A stretch of 64,000 nt of DNA from Qaidamihabitans albus (GCF_016464705.1 NZ_JAEHOB010000002.1:310001-374000); one strand, 5' to 3'. Counted from the stretch's first letter, positions 1 through 7,612 are shown. Notes: generated by a model not told the origin, from the sequence alone. Translations and numbers: made by a program.

Positions 1-339
1 CGAGGCTGGTCTCAGTCTTCGCTGTGGAAGACGTCCACTTTCCCTATGGGTAACGCACTCCCGAGCACGGTTGGCGAAACCACGCTTCCGACTCCTCTTA
101 CTTTCATGGCCGGGGAACACGTCGTCGTCGCGATCTACTCCACAGGCACGACCACGCGGCAGCAGCTAATGTCCCGAAACCTCGGTTCGGGTACGTCCAA
201 CCTGATTAACCCGGACACCAGCAACGCGTACACGACGATGTTCCGGACGGGCGACTACACGGCGCCCGGTTCGATCGACTTCACCACCGCGGGCGGCTGG
301 ACTAAGTCCCAGCAATACCCGTGGATCGCTTTCGCGTAG
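1..339 (+). CDS. Phage tail/structural-like protein, C-terminal part (partial)
   Basis: Frame 1 is open from the first base of the window to the TAG at 337-339, so this is the 3' end of a gene that begins outside. The visible 112 residues are rich in Thr, Ser, Gly and aromatic residues with short beta-strand-like stretches and no charged clusters, as in tail-fibre or minor structural proteins of actinophages. The nearby capsid gene supports a phage origin. No domain is recognised; the function is inferred from composition and context only. It is followed after 19 nt by a small gene on the same strand. Confidence 0.5.
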   Translation, partial: RGWSQSSLWKTSTFPMGNALPSTVGETTLPTPLTFMAGEHVVVAIYSTGTTTRQQLMSRNLGSGTSNLINPDTSNAYTTMFRTGDYTAPGSIDFTTAGGWTKSQQYPWIAFA

Positions 340-358
340 CCGAATTGGAGAAAAGAAG

Positions 359-562
359 ATGAACGAGGTTCAGCTTGCCGCGCTACGCGATACCGACCGG
401 TTCGGCCTGCTGGCCTACCTGACGGCCTTACGCGAGCGACGCGGCCCGCATCAGGATTTCTGGGCTACCGTCCTGGCGGACGTAGCCGAGACCTACGCCA
501 ACGAGAAGCGAACCCTGCTCGACATGGAGCACGACCTCCTCGAAGTCCGGGACGACGTCTAA
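359..562 (+). CDS. Small acidic phage protein of unknown function
   Basis: This encodes 67 residues, almost entirely predicted helix, with an acidic C-terminus (HDLLEVRDDV). The ATG is preceded by a purine-rich Shine-Dalgarno (GGAGAAAAGAAG), which fixes the start. It lies 19 nt after the tail-like gene and about 107 nt before a factor-independent terminator, so it is probably the last gene of that transcript. I do not recognise a family. Small helical proteins at the end of structural modules are common in phages. Confidence 0.6.
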   Translation: MNEVQLAALRDTDRFGLLAYLTALRERRGPHQDFWATVLADVAETYANEKRTLLDMEHDLLEVRDDV

Positions 563-669
563 GGCGGGCGTCGGTCCCCGGTCCACTGACGGCCTCACGG
601 CCGTCACGACCAACTCGCCAAGTTCCGGCAGGACGAAATCCACCGGACCACTCCAGGCGAGTCGTTCCA

Positions 670-699
670 GGCGTTCCCTTTCGAGGGAGCGCCTTTTTT
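670..699 (+). terminator. Rho-independent terminator after the tail-like genes
   Basis: A 9-bp stem (GGCGTTCCC pairing with GGGAGCGCC, one G-U pair) with loop TTTCGA is followed directly by six T residues. This is a complete intrinsic terminator for plus-strand transcription, which is rare in such GC-rich DNA. The remaining gap (563-882) shows no convincing gene on either strand. Confidence 0.85.
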
Positions 700-882
700 C
701 ATGCCCTTTTAGGGCCCGGGACAGGGCGAAACCCATCCCGAAAACCGCTAGAACGATGGCAGCACTTAACCCGGCAGGTAGCGGCACCGGGAGGGCTTAG
801 CTAGCCCGTTGTGCTCATCAATCCGGCAATCCGATCTGCCGCTATCCGGCGGCGGGAAATTCGATTGTTGGAGAACACTCAA

Positions 883-2121
883 ATGTCTTATCTCACCAAA
901 GAAATCAAAGAAAAGCGCGAGCGTGCCTGGAACCAGATGCGCTCGATTCTCGACCGGGCCGAGGCTGAAAAGCGCGACCTGACCGGGACCGAAGAGTCGC
1001 AGTACCAGGCGCTCTCCGCGGACCTGGACGGCCTGGATGAGCGTATGCGCGAGCTGGAGGCCGACGCCGAGCGTCGGGCCGTTGGCTCGCAGGCGCTTAC
1101 TGCCCTCGGGATTGGCGGCAACTCTCAGCGCTACAGCGACCGGGACCGGGCTACGGCCGAGGCTTTCCGCTCGGCTGTGCTGCGGAACGACCGGACCCCG
1201 ATCCACGCGGACCTCGACGTCCGTAGCGGCTCTCAGCCCGCGATGGAGCTCCGGGCCGCGCTGGCGACCGGGACGGGCAACACCAGCCCGTCGTTTGCTC
1301 GGCAGCTTGTCCGTCACATGGTCGAAGGCGGTGCCGTGCTTCTGGCCGGCGCAACCGTCGTGCGGACCGAGACCGGCAGCGAGTACAAGGTGCCGGTCAG
1401 TACGGCGGACTCGACGTCCGCGATCGTCCCTGAGGGGACGACCATCCCGGAGTCGGCGCCGACCACCACGCCCCGTGCCCTCAACGCCTTCAAATACGGG
1501 CATCTCGTCCAGGTCACGACCGAGCTCGCCACTGATGCCGAGTTTGACCTGCTGGCCTGGCTGGCTGAGCAGTCCGGCCGGGCGCTCGGCACCGCGATCG
1601 GTGCCGACCTCCTGACCGGTGCGGGCACCACCGAGCCGCTGGGCGTGCTCGGGCTCACCACCGCTGGTAAGACCGGCGGTACCGGTGTGACGGGTTCGTT
1701 CGCCGCGGATGACCTGATCGACCTGTACCACTCGGTCAGCGCCCCGTATGCGCGTTCGAGCTCCGCGGCGTGGATGGTCAACAACACGACCCTTGCGGCG
1801 ATCCGCAAGCTGAAGGACACCCAGGATCGGTATCTGTTCGACGTGAACGTTCCGGCCGGTTCCGGTGCTTCGGGCTCCCTGCTCGGGCGTCCGGTGTTCG
1901 TGGACCCCAACGTCCCGAACGTTGGCCTTGGTGCCAAGTCGGTGCTCTTCGGTGACTGGTCGAAGGTCTACGTCCGCCTTGCGGGCGGTGTCCGCTTCGA
2001 GCGGTCGGACGACTTCGCGTTTGATGACGACCTCGTGACCTTCCGCGCGCTCCAGCGTGCGGACGGCCTCCTGGTCGACCAGACCGGCGCTATCAAGCAC
2101 TTCGCGGGCGGCGCTAGCTAA
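883..2121 (+). CDS. HK97-family phage major capsid protein
   Basis: This 412-residue protein forms the phage head shell. The first ~65 residues are a charged coiled coil (KEIKEKRERAWNQM onward), matching the delta/scaffold domain of HK97-type capsid precursors. The rest matches the HK97 capsid core: a strand-rich region with GATVVRTETGSEYKVPV, the LAEQSGRALGTAIGADLLTG helix, and a C-terminal FGDWSKVYVRLAGGVRFERS segment. I chose the ATG at 883 (upstream GGAG) over the in-frame ATG at 811 because the family begins with this coiled coil. No terminase, portal or protease gene is adjacent, and the gene is enclosed by terminators on both sides. Confidence 0.9.
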   Translation: MSYLTKEIKEKRERAWNQMRSILDRAEAEKRDLTGTEESQYQALSADLDGLDERMRELEADAERRAVGSQALTALGIGGNSQRYSDRDRATAEAFRSAVLRNDRTPIHADLDVRSGSQPAMELRAALATGTGNTSPSFARQLVRHMVEGGAVLLAGATVVRTETGSEYKVPVSTADSTSAIVPEGTTIPESAPTTTPRALNAFKYGHLVQVTTELATDAEFDLLAWLAEQSGRALGTAIGADLLTGAGTTEPLGVLGLTTAGKTGGTGVTGSFAADDLIDLYHSVSAPYARSSSAAWMVNNTTLAAIRKLKDTQDRYLFDVNVPAGSGASGSLLGRPVFVDPNVPNVGLGAKSVLFGDWSKVYVRLAGGVRFERSDDFAFDDDLVTFRALQRADGLLVDQTGAIKHFAGGAS

Positions 2122-2130
2122 TCCCCTGAG

Positions 2131-2165
2131 ATCCCCGGGCCTTCGGGCCCGGGGATTTCTTTTTG
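2131..2165 (+). terminator. Rho-independent terminator after the capsid gene
   Basis: A perfect 11-bp stem (ATCCCCGGGCC with GGCCCGGGGAT, 2131-2141 and 2146-2156) closes a TTCG tetraloop and is followed by a T-rich tract. It begins 9 nt after the capsid stop codon and should end capsid transcription. Confidence 0.9.
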
Positions 2166-2200
2166 CCTACCAAAACGAATTCGTAAGGAAGGTGCCTACC

Positions 2201-2359
2201 GTGGAGCTGTGCCCGAACGGCCACGAGAAGACCGGCGAGAACATCTATCACTGGCGTGGACTCAAGCTGTGTATGCAGTGCCGCCGGGACGTCAACCGAG
2301 AGAGACAGCGGCGGCTACGGGCCGACGCGAAGGCGTGGCGGGAGACCAACGGTGGCTAA
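2201..2359 (+). CDS. 52-residue zinc-ribbon-like phage protein
   Basis: This small basic protein carries CPNGH near its N-terminus and CMQC about 20 residues later, giving a Cys/His set able to bind one zinc. An Arg-rich helix (RRDVNRERQRRLRADAK) follows. The GTG at 2201 is preceded by AAGGAAGG at 8-nt spacing; another GTG at 2192 lies too close to this site. Such micro zinc fingers are frequent in actinophage accessory regions and probably contact nucleic acid (inference). Its stop overlaps the GTG of the next gene by 8 nt, so the two are likely cotranslated. Confidence 0.6.
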   Translation: MELCPNGHEKTGENIYHWRGLKLCMQCRRDVNRERQRRLRADAKAWRETNGG

Positions 2360-2612
2360 CTTCCGTATCTGCGTCTGCGCCGAGTGCAGCCTGTACCGGC
2401 GCCCTTGGGACGGGGCTCCTGTGGGCGCCCGTGTCATCGCTCGCGGCGCAATCCACCATCGCCGGTGTCACCAGACGTTCGCGGACGTCGCGGCTCTCAG
2501 AGCGCATTTCAGCGACCCGGACGGCAAGGAGTGCCTAGACCCCGCGCCCGCGGGGCTCGTCAAGCCTCCGGGCCGACAGGCATGGAGGTTACCGGCCAGC
2601 CCGTCGGCCTAG
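2352..2612 (+). CDS. 86-residue Cys-rich phage protein
   Basis: It starts at a GTG overlapping the end of the previous small gene by 8 nt. The protein shows CVCAEC, HHRRCHQTF and LRAHF...ECLDP, a Cys/His pattern suggesting a small zinc-binding fold, with the phrase FADVAALRAHF resembling the helix of a C2H2-type finger. The C-terminus is basic and Pro-rich. I do not recognise a named family. It converges with the minus-strand gene at 2609-2794, and the two stop codons overlap at a CTAG. Confidence 0.55.
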   Translation: MANFRICVCAECSLYRRPWDGAPVGARVIARGAIHHRRCHQTFADVAALRAHFSDPDGKECLDPAPAGLVKPPGRQAWRLPASPSA

Positions 2613-2794
2613 GTGGTGTATGGGGTCCAGCCAGCCGGTACGTGGTAGTCCTCCACGTTGCAGATGTACCGGACATCGACGCGTGACGGGTCAGACGACC
2701 CATGTGACCGCGATACGTCCGTTACCTTCGTGACGGGCTCTGTACAGCCCTCGAAAGGGCAACCGTGCGGCGTGGCTTCATACACAGGAGTCAT
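2609..2794 (-). CDS. 61-residue Cys-containing phage protein
   Basis: The short protein has CPFEGC near the start and C...H (YICNVEDYH) near the end, again a likely single-zinc site. Its ATG overlaps the TGA of the upstream minus-strand gene by 4 nt (ATGA), a typical coupled arrangement, which is the main reason to accept so short an ORF. Function unknown. Confidence 0.5.
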   Translation of the reverse strand: MTPVYEATPHGCPFEGCTEPVTKVTDVSRSHGSSDPSRVDVRYICNVEDYHVPAGWTPYTT

Positions 2795-3000
2795 GAGTAC
2801 CCAGTCGTACTACTGCCAGCCGCCGTTACGGTGTCCGGGAAGCACACTCCACAGTTGTCCGGCTCTTGTTCGGCCTCCGACAGCATCGGCCGGACGACCC
2901 GGCCGCACTCCGCGATGGCCTCCCAGCCGTGCTCAGGGGACACGTTGAAAGTCCCGGTTCGCGGCTTGTGATTGACCCCTTGCCGGTCCTCGAACGTCAT
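2791..3000 (-). CDS. 69-residue phage protein, first gene of the leftward pair
   Basis: I take the ATG at 3000, which has GAGG 8 nt upstream. The longer reading from 3033 or 3183 would run through the palindromic control region. The protein contains CGVCFP and a conserved-looking TFNVSPEHGWEAIAECGRVV segment. With the overlapping gene downstream it forms a leftward unit facing the rightward HTH gene at 3122, the usual layout of a phage switch. No family is recognised. Confidence 0.5.
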   Translation of the reverse strand: MTFEDRQGVNHKPRTGTFNVSPEHGWEAIAECGRVVRPMLSEAEQEPDNCGVCFPDTVTAAGSSTTGYS

Positions 3001-3024
3001 GTCCACTGCCTCAACCTGCCTTAA

Positions 3025-3077
3025 TCGCGACATACGCGACGAGCGTACTCGTTCAGCCGTACTCGCGATATACGCGG
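3025..3077. promoter_or_regulatory. Paired palindromic operators between divergent prophage genes
   Basis: Two 15-bp near-copies occur: TCGCGACATACGCGA (3025-3039, perfect 5-bp arms) and TCGCGATATACGCGG (3063-3077), with centres about 38 bp apart. The octamer CGTACTCG is also repeated at 3044-3051 and 3058-3065. The sites lie between the divergent starts at 3000 and 3122, so they probably bind the HTH protein encoded at 3122 or a repressor from the missing part of the element (inference). Confidence 0.55.
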
Positions 3078-3121
3078 CTTCCAGGTAGAGATCACGCCGG
3101 ACGTACGCGAACGTAGGCAAC

Positions 3122-3304
3122 GTGCCTGGTGATCTTGTTCCGACCGCCGACGCCGCGAAGGCGATCGGCGTAGATCGGCGCACGCTTCAACGCTGGGTCA
3201 GCGAGGGCCGCGTGACTCCGGACCTGACGACGGCTGGCGGTCACCACCGCTGGGACGTCGAGCGGCTGAAACAGCAGCTCAGGGAGATGAAGCGGCCTGA
3301 ATAG
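3122..3304 (+). CDS. MerR/excisionase-like DNA-binding protein next to the att junction
   Basis: This 60-residue protein is little more than a winged-helix HTH: PTADAAKAIGVDRRTLQRWV, then a wing with AGGHHRWDVERLKQQL, as in BldC, MerR and Xis-type proteins. It starts at GTG with only a weak upstream AGG. It ends about 60 bp from the point where yifB homology begins, the usual place for excisionases or recombination directionality factors. Whether it acts as Xis or as a transcription regulator binding the palindromes at 3025-3077 cannot be decided from sequence. No integrase is visible; it should lie at the other end of the element. Confidence 0.65.
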   Translation: MPGDLVPTADAAKAIGVDRRTLQRWVSEGRVTPDLTTAGGHHRWDVERLKQQLREMKRPE

Positions 3305-3318
3305 CCGCGCTCAGTTGC

Positions 3319-4278
3319 CTAGCCCGCCTCTGTAGGGCTATGGTGTGAATTCAAGTTACTGGAGTCGTCCAGCAGCAGCACACCCCGGTGGGCGCGGCTG
3401 ATCGCCCCCGGCAGCGCGAGGCCGCTGCCGCCGCCGATCAGCGCCGCCACCGAGATGGAGTGGTGCGGCGCCACGAACGGAGCCACCGTCACCAGTGGCG
3501 CGGACGGCGAGAGGGAACCGTCGACCGACTGGATGGCGGTGACCTCGAGGGACTCCTCCCTCGACAGCGCGGGAAGCAGACCCGGCAGCCGCTTGGCGAG
3601 CATGGTCTTGCCGACGCCCGGCGGGCCGATCATCAGCAGGTGGTGGCCCCCGGCGGCGGCGACCTCCAGCGCCCAGCGCGCCTCGGGCTGGCCCACGACA
3701 TCGGCGAGATCGGGCCCGGCCGCGGGCTCGGCGGGCGGCGGTGGCTCCGGTGGAGTGAGCGAGCGCTCGGCGCGCAGCCAGCCGAGGACGTCGACGAGGC
3801 GGCCCGCTCCCGCCACGTCCAGCCCGTCGACGAGGGCGCCCTCGAGCAGCGACTCGGTGGGTACGACGGCCCGCCGGTAGCCGGCGCGGCGGGCCGCCAG
3901 CAGCGCGGGCAGCACGCCGCGCACGGGCCGGACCCGCCCGTCGAGGGCGAGCTCACCGAGCAGCACCGTGCCGACCAGGCCGGTCGCCGGCACCGAGCCG
4001 GACGCGGCCAGCACGGCGACCGCGATACCGAGGTCGTAGCCCGAGCCGACCTTCGGCAGGTTGGCCGGCGACAGCCCCAGCGTCACGTTGGTCTCCGGCC
4101 ACTTCTCGCCGCTGTTGCGCACCGCGGCACGGACCCGGTCCTTGGCCTCCCGCAGGCCCGGGTCGGGCAGGCCGACCAGCTTCGTTCCCGGCATCCCTGC
4201 ACCGATGTCCGCCTCGATCTCGATGACGCGGCCGTCGAGACCCAGCAGCGCGACCGACCAGGTACGGGCGAGCGACAT
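3319..4278 (-). pseudogene. comM: YifB/ComM Mg-chelatase-like AAA+ protein, truncated by prophage insertion
   Basis: YifB/ComM is a hexameric AAA+ helicase that promotes branch migration during natural transformation. The 319 residues left contain the N-terminal Lon-protease-like domain (MSLARTWSVALLGLDGR onward) and the AAA+ start with Walker A GPPGVGKT. At GVLLLD the frame passes into phage DNA and stops after 14 foreign residues. Intact homologues are about 500 residues, so the Walker B acid, sensor residues and C-terminal domain are lost from this fragment. The ATG at 4278 overlaps the yraN stop (ATGA). The 3' half, and then dprA, would be expected beyond the left end of the element. Confidence 0.9.
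3340..3385. other. Attachment-site junction (attL or attR) of the prophage in yifB
   Basis: Minus-strand yifB coding sequence is normal up to GVLLLD and then departs from the expected Glu-Ala-Pro-Glu-Phe Walker B continuation, so host and phage DNA meet near 3362-3370. An imperfect palindrome CTGGAGTCGTCCAG (3359-3372) spans the point, and a 6-bp hairpin (TAGCCC/GGGCTA) lies about 30 bp to the phage side. Insertion into the middle of a coding gene, with no tRNA nearby, suggests a serine integrase (inference). The exact core needs the opposite junction. Confidence 0.6.
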
Positions 4279-4670
4279 CAGAACGCCCCCACGATGTGCC
4301 GGATCCGGGGACGAACGCCCGGCCGGTGCTCGATCGCGATGACGTCGAACCGGATCGGGCACCACGCCACGCGGAACTCGGTGAGCCACCGCGTCGTCAG
4401 CCGCCGGATCCGCGCGATCTTCTCCGGGGTGACCGCCTCGGCCGGCGCACCGAACCCGGGGCCGGAGCGGGTCTTCACCTCGCACACGACAAGCACGCTG
4501 CCGTCGGTGGCGACGAGATCGAGTTCACCCTCGCGGCAGCGCCAGTTGCGGCACAGCACGGTGAGGCCCTTGCCGCGCAGGTACGCGGCCGCGACGTCCT
4601 CTCCCCTGCGGGCGAGCGCCAGATGCGATCTCCGGCCCGTTCCGCGCGTGGCGCACACAGCGGTGCTCAT
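4278..4670 (-). CDS. YraN/UPF0102 family nuclease-fold protein
   Basis: This 130-residue protein has the UPF0102 signature: an N-terminal RRGEDVAAAYLRGKG helix, REGELDLVATDG, and VVCEVKTRSG. The D and E-x-K residues form a restriction-nuclease-like active site. The family's role is unsettled, but it travels with rnhB and comM/dprA in DNA processing loci. It overlaps yifB by 4 nt and was presumably cotranscribed with it before the insertion. The ATG at 4670 follows a long intergenic stretch with two DnaA boxes. Confidence 0.85.
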   Translation of the reverse strand: MSTAVCATRGTGRRSHLALARRGEDVAAAYLRGKGLTVLCRNWRCREGELDLVATDGSVLVVCEVKTRSGPGFGAPAEAVTPEKIARIRRLTTRWLTEFRVAWCPIRFDVIAIEHRPGVRPRIRHIVGAF

Positions 4671-4759
4671 GCCCTACCCCCGGATCTCCCTGTTCACCGT
4701 CGTCGGATCCCGACGTTGCCAGGGACGGGCAGGGACGGACCAGGGCCGTGGACCGGACC

Positions 4760-4786
4760 TGTGGACAACCGGGCCTATGTGGACAA
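4760..4786 (-). promoter_or_regulatory. Two perfect DnaA-box sequences upstream of yraN
   Basis: TGTGGACAA occurs at 4760-4768 and 4778-4786; read on the minus strand, both are TTGTCCACA, the actinobacterial DnaA box. They point the same way, 18 bp apart, in the 297-nt non-coding stretch 4671-4967. The rest of that stretch shows only short GGGACGG-type direct repeats and an inverted repeat. Binding is inferred. Confidence 0.45.
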
Positions 4787-4889
4787 CCCGTGCATCCGGA
4801 GCCGCGGAGCGGCCGGAACCGTCGGCGGGCCGTGCTAAGAGCCTGCCTTCGAACCTGCTGGAACGGCCCAGTGCGAACTGTTTCCGCAG

Positions 4890-4950
4890 GTCACCGGTCG
4901 TGAGTGCGTAGCAGTGTTCTAACTCGCGTGCGCACTCACGAGAGGTGACC
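4890..4950. repeat. Dispersed inverted repeat, family 1, copy 1
   Basis: Outer arms GGTCACC/GGTGACC enclose CGTGAGTGCG/CGCACTCACG (4899-4908 and 4931-4940), with the common family core GTGTTCTAACTCGCGT between. It lies 18 nt after the DUF2469 stop codon and could end the rnhB-operon transcript. It is a close relative, outside the arms too, of the copy near 48164. Confidence 0.8.
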
Positions 4951-4967
4951 AGGCACGGCGGGCGGGC

Positions 4968-5291
4968 TCAGCCGCCGAACGGCCCGTCCTCGGGCAGCCG
5001 CAGGTCCGGCTTGTCGAGTTCCTCGACGTTGACGTCCTTGAACGTGATGACCCGGACGTTCTTCACGAACCGGGCCGGGCGGTACATGTCCCAGACCCAC
5101 GCGTCGGACATGCGCACCTCGAAGTACACCTCGCCGCCGCTGTCGCGCACCTGGACGTCCACCGCGTTGGCCAGGTAGAACCGCCGTTCGGTCTCCACGA
5201 CGTACGAGAACTGACTGACGATGTCGCGGTACTCGCGGTACAGCGACAACTCCATCTCGGTCTCGTACTTCTCGAGATCCTCTGCGCTCAT
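4968..5291 (-). CDS. DUF2469 family protein
   Basis: The 107-residue protein matches the actinobacterial DUF2469 family almost end to end ([20 protein letters not shown] start, [18 protein letters not shown], and the C-terminal [12 protein letters not shown]). No catalytic motif is known. It is strand-rich with an acidic N-terminal helix and is probably cytoplasmic. The family is characteristically encoded directly after rnhB, and here its ATG overlaps the rnhB stop by 4 nt, so it is translationally coupled to RNase HII. Confidence 0.85.
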   Translation of the reverse strand: MSAEDLEKYETEMELSLYREYRDIVSQFSYVVETERRFYLANAVDVQVRDSGGEVYFEVRMSDAWVWDMYRPARFVKNVRVITFKDVNVEELDKPDLRLPEDGPFGG

Positions 5292-6091
5292 GAAATCCGC
5301 GCCCCTCCTCGCAAGCCTCGCACACCGTCGTCGGCGGAAGGTTCATTCTGACTCACGTCGCCGCCCACGGCACGCGACGGCGCGCTGGCCTGTAGCGCCG
5401 CCGCACTCAACATGACCCGGCGCGGGGGCAGCCTGCCGTGCGCGACCGCCGCATGCGCGACGTTGGCGAACGACCAGCGGTGCACCTCGCTGGGACCGTG
5501 CTCGGTGAGCGCCTCGCCGTGCTCGGTCGTGGTGTAGCCCTTGTGCACGTCGAAGCCGTACACCGGGTGCTCCTCGTGCAGCCCCGCCATGATGCGGTCC
5601 CTGGTGACCTTCGCCAGTACCGACGCCGCCGCCACACAGGCCACCGCCCGGTCCCCCTTGATCACGGGAACGCTCGGCGCAGGCAGGCCGGGTACCCGGA
5701 AGCCGTCGGTCAGCACATAGCCGGGGCGCACGTCGAGAGTCGCCACCGCACGCCGCATGCCCTCCACGTTCGTCACGTGGACGCCGAGCGCATCGACCTC
5801 CTCGGGCGGGATCACGACGACCGAGTAGTCCACCGCCCGCGCCAGCACCCGGTCGTAGACGCGCTCCCGAGCCACGGGGGCCAGCAGCTTCGAGTCGGTC
5901 AGCTCGGTGAGCCGGGCGCCGTCACCGGGACGCAGCACGCACGCCGCGACCACGAGCGGCCCCGCGCACGCACCACGGCCCGCCTCGTCGACGCCCGCGA
6001 CCGGGCCGAGCCCGCGCCGGTCCAGCGCCGTCTGCAGCGCCCAGGACGTCTCGCCGCGGATCACCGCCCGGGGTGGGCGCAGCAAGGACAC
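5288..6091 (-). CDS. rnhB: Ribonuclease HII
   Basis: RNase HII nicks RNA-DNA hybrids and removes misincorporated ribonucleotides from DNA. The acidic residues are all visible: D and E in [15 protein letters not shown], the Asp in YVLTDGF, and the Asp in [15 protein letters not shown] and [16 protein letters not shown] are also typical. At 267 residues it is slightly long because of a Ser/Asp-rich C-terminal tail after [11 protein letters not shown] chose the GTG at 6091, which has GGGAG upstream and places the first conserved residues close to the N-terminus. lepB ends 48 nt upstream on the same strand. Confidence 0.92.
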   Translation of the reverse strand: MSLLRPPRAVIRGETSWALQTALDRRGLGPVAGVDEAGRGACAGPLVVAACVLRPGDGARLTELTDSKLLAPVARERVYDRVLARAVDYSVVVIPPEEVDALGVHVTNVEGMRRAVATLDVRPGYVLTDGFRVPGLPAPSVPVIKGDRAVACVAAASVLAKVTRDRIMAGLHEEHPVYGFDVHKGYTTTEHGEALTEHGPSEVHRWSFANVAHAAVAHGRLPPRRVMLSAAALQASAPSRAVGGDVSQNEPSADDGVRGLRGGARIS

Positions 6092-6138
6092 CAGCTCCCG
6101 GCCTCTTCGCGCACCTGCGGGTCCAGCACTCACGGCCG

Positions 6139-7080
6139 CTACCGCCTCCGGTCTACCGCCCCGCGCACCGCCGAGCCGGTCCGGCGCCCGGCCAGCACGA
6201 CAGGCCATGCCGCGATCAGTCCGGCGCCAAGCGGCATGCCCTGCTGCCACGCGGGAGCGCCCATCGCCGTGGCCGCCGCGGATTCCTGCGGGTTGTGATC
6301 GCTCACCGTGCCCCACCGGGTCGGCGGGAGTACGATGAACCGCGCCTTGCCGATGATGTTGGCCACCGGCACCGCGCCGTTCTCTCCGCCGCCACCCTGG
6401 TAACGGGAGTCGGACGAGTTGTTGCGGTTGTCCCCCATCACCCAGACCGTGCCCTCGGGCACCGTCACCGGTTCGAAGTCCCGCTGCACCGGGGCGCCCT
6501 CCCAGTGGATGTAGGGCTCGTCGAGCGGCTGGCCGTCCACCAGCACCCGGTTCTTGTCGTCACAGCACTCGACGGTCTGGCCGCCGGTCGCGATGATGCG
6601 CTTCACGAAGTCCCGCTCGTCCGGCGGCGCGAGGCCGAACGCCGAACCGATGCTCTGGAAGAACTGCGCGACGCCGTTGCTGGACGTCTGCGCGGGCGGC
6701 TCGCCCTCCAGCCACGCGTCCGGGCCACGGAACACCACGACGTCGCCCGGTCCCGGATCGGTGAAGTCGTAGGTGACCTTGTCGACCAGGATGCGGTCGG
6801 GTGTGCAGCCCGGGCAGCCGTGCAGCGTCTCCTCCATCGAACCGGACGGGATCATGTAGACCCGCGCCAGGAACTGCTGGATCAGGAACGCCAGGACGAG
6901 CGCCACGACGATGAGGATCGGCAGCTCTTTCCAGAACGGACGCTGCTTCTTGGGCCTGCGCTGCCGACGAGCACGTCCCGCGGCGCGGCCGGATTCCGGC
7001 TCCGAGTTCTGGGACGGGTCGCCGTCCTCCGGGCGCTCCGGCTCATCTTCCGCGGCGTGAGAGGGCACGGGTTCGACCAC
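6139..7080 (-). CDS. lepB: Type I signal peptidase
   Basis: This membrane protease removes signal peptides from secreted proteins. A charged, Arg-rich cytoplasmic N-terminus (residues 1-50) is followed by one transmembrane helix ([20 protein letters not shown]). The catalytic Ser lies in [12 protein letters not shown] and the general-base Lys in [11 protein letters not shown]; the box E motif [12 protein letters not shown] is present. The protein is 313 residues, with a C-terminal hydrophobic stretch ([11 protein letters not shown]) that may be a second membrane anchor. It lies 30 nt downstream of rplS in a long leftward gene series. Confidence 0.93.
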   Translation of the reverse strand: MVEPVPSHAAEDEPERPEDGDPSQNSEPESGRAAGRARRQRRPKKQRPFWKELPILIVVALVLAFLIQQFLARVYMIPSGSMEETLHGCPGCTPDRILVDKVTYDFTDPGPGDVVVFRGPDAWLEGEPPAQTSSNGVAQFFQSIGSAFGLAPPDERDFVKRIIATGGQTVECCDDKNRVLVDGQPLDEPYIHWEGAPVQRDFEPVTVPEGTVWVMGDNRNNSSDSRYQGGGGENGAVPVANIIGKARFIVLPPTRWGTVSDHNPQESAAATAMGAPAWQQGMPLGAGLIAAWPVVLAGRRTGSAVRGAVDRRR

Positions 7081-7110
7081 GTCGCCAGGTTACGGTAACC
7101 GGCCGGGCAC

Positions 7111-7470
7111 TCAGGAGGCAGAGGGCGTTTCGCGGCGCTCGCGGATCTTGGCGGCCTTGCCGCGCAGGTCGCGCAGGTAGTAGAGCTTCGCCCTGCGGAC
7201 GTCACCCTTCTTGTGCACCTCGATCTTCGCGATGTTCGGCGAGTGCACCGGGAAGGTGCGCTCGACGCCGACACCGAAGGAAACCTTGCGCACGGTGAAG
7301 GTCTCGCGGATGCCACCACCCTGCCTGCGGATGACCACGCCCTGGAAGACCTGGTTCCGCTCGCGGTTGCCTTCGATGACGCGGACGTGCACCTTCAGCG
7401 TGTCACCCGGCCGGAAGCTGGGGATGTCGGAACGCAGCGACTGAGCGTCCAGGGCGTCCAGGGTGTTCAT
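7111..7470 (-). CDS. rplS: 50S ribosomal protein L19
   Basis: L19 sits at the 30S-50S interface. The 119 residues show the standard sequence: [56 protein letters not shown] and [18 protein letters not shown]. Length is normal. It follows trmD after a 142-nt gap containing a possible leader hairpin, so it may have its own regulation. Confidence 0.97.
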   Translation of the reverse strand: MNTLDALDAQSLRSDIPSFRPGDTLKVHVRVIEGNRERNQVFQGVVIRRQGGGIRETFTVRKVSFGVGVERTFPVHSPNIAKIEVHKKGDVRRAKLYYLRDLRGKAAKIRERRETPSAS

Positions 7471-7516
7471 CGGTGGTCCGTCCTCGTCCTCGGTATGGCT
7501 TCACGTACATCCGGGC

Positions 7517-7562
7517 GCGCACCTGCCTGACAGCGGGGGGCCCAGGGGGTTCGGCAGGCGCG
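7517..7562 (-). promoter_or_regulatory. Possible leader hairpin upstream of rplS
   Basis: GCGCACCTGCCTGA (7517-7530) can pair with TCGGCAGGCGC (7551-7561) apart from two bulged bases, closing a G-rich loop. It lies in the trmD-rplS gap, about 50 nt upstream of the L19 start. It could be a weak terminator or an autoregulatory leader; the sequence does not decide. Confidence 0.3.
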
Positions 7563-7612
7563 TGATCGTCGCGCCAACCGGTCAAGTATGGCAGACGCCG
7601 CGACGCGCCGGG

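Noticed and set aside
428-787. Minus-strand ORF with a membrane-helix-like N-terminus (119 residues)
   Set aside because: It overlaps a well-supported plus-strand gene for much of its length and runs through a clear intrinsic terminator; no ribosome binding site is seen.
766-2100. Long minus-strand ORF opposite the capsid gene
   Set aside because: Arg/Gly/His-rich composition typical of antisense frames in GC-rich coding DNA; the plus strand clearly encodes the capsid.
3300-3400. tRNA gene as integration target at the prophage junction
   Set aside because: No cloverleaf or tRNA 3' end is present; the host side is yifB coding sequence.
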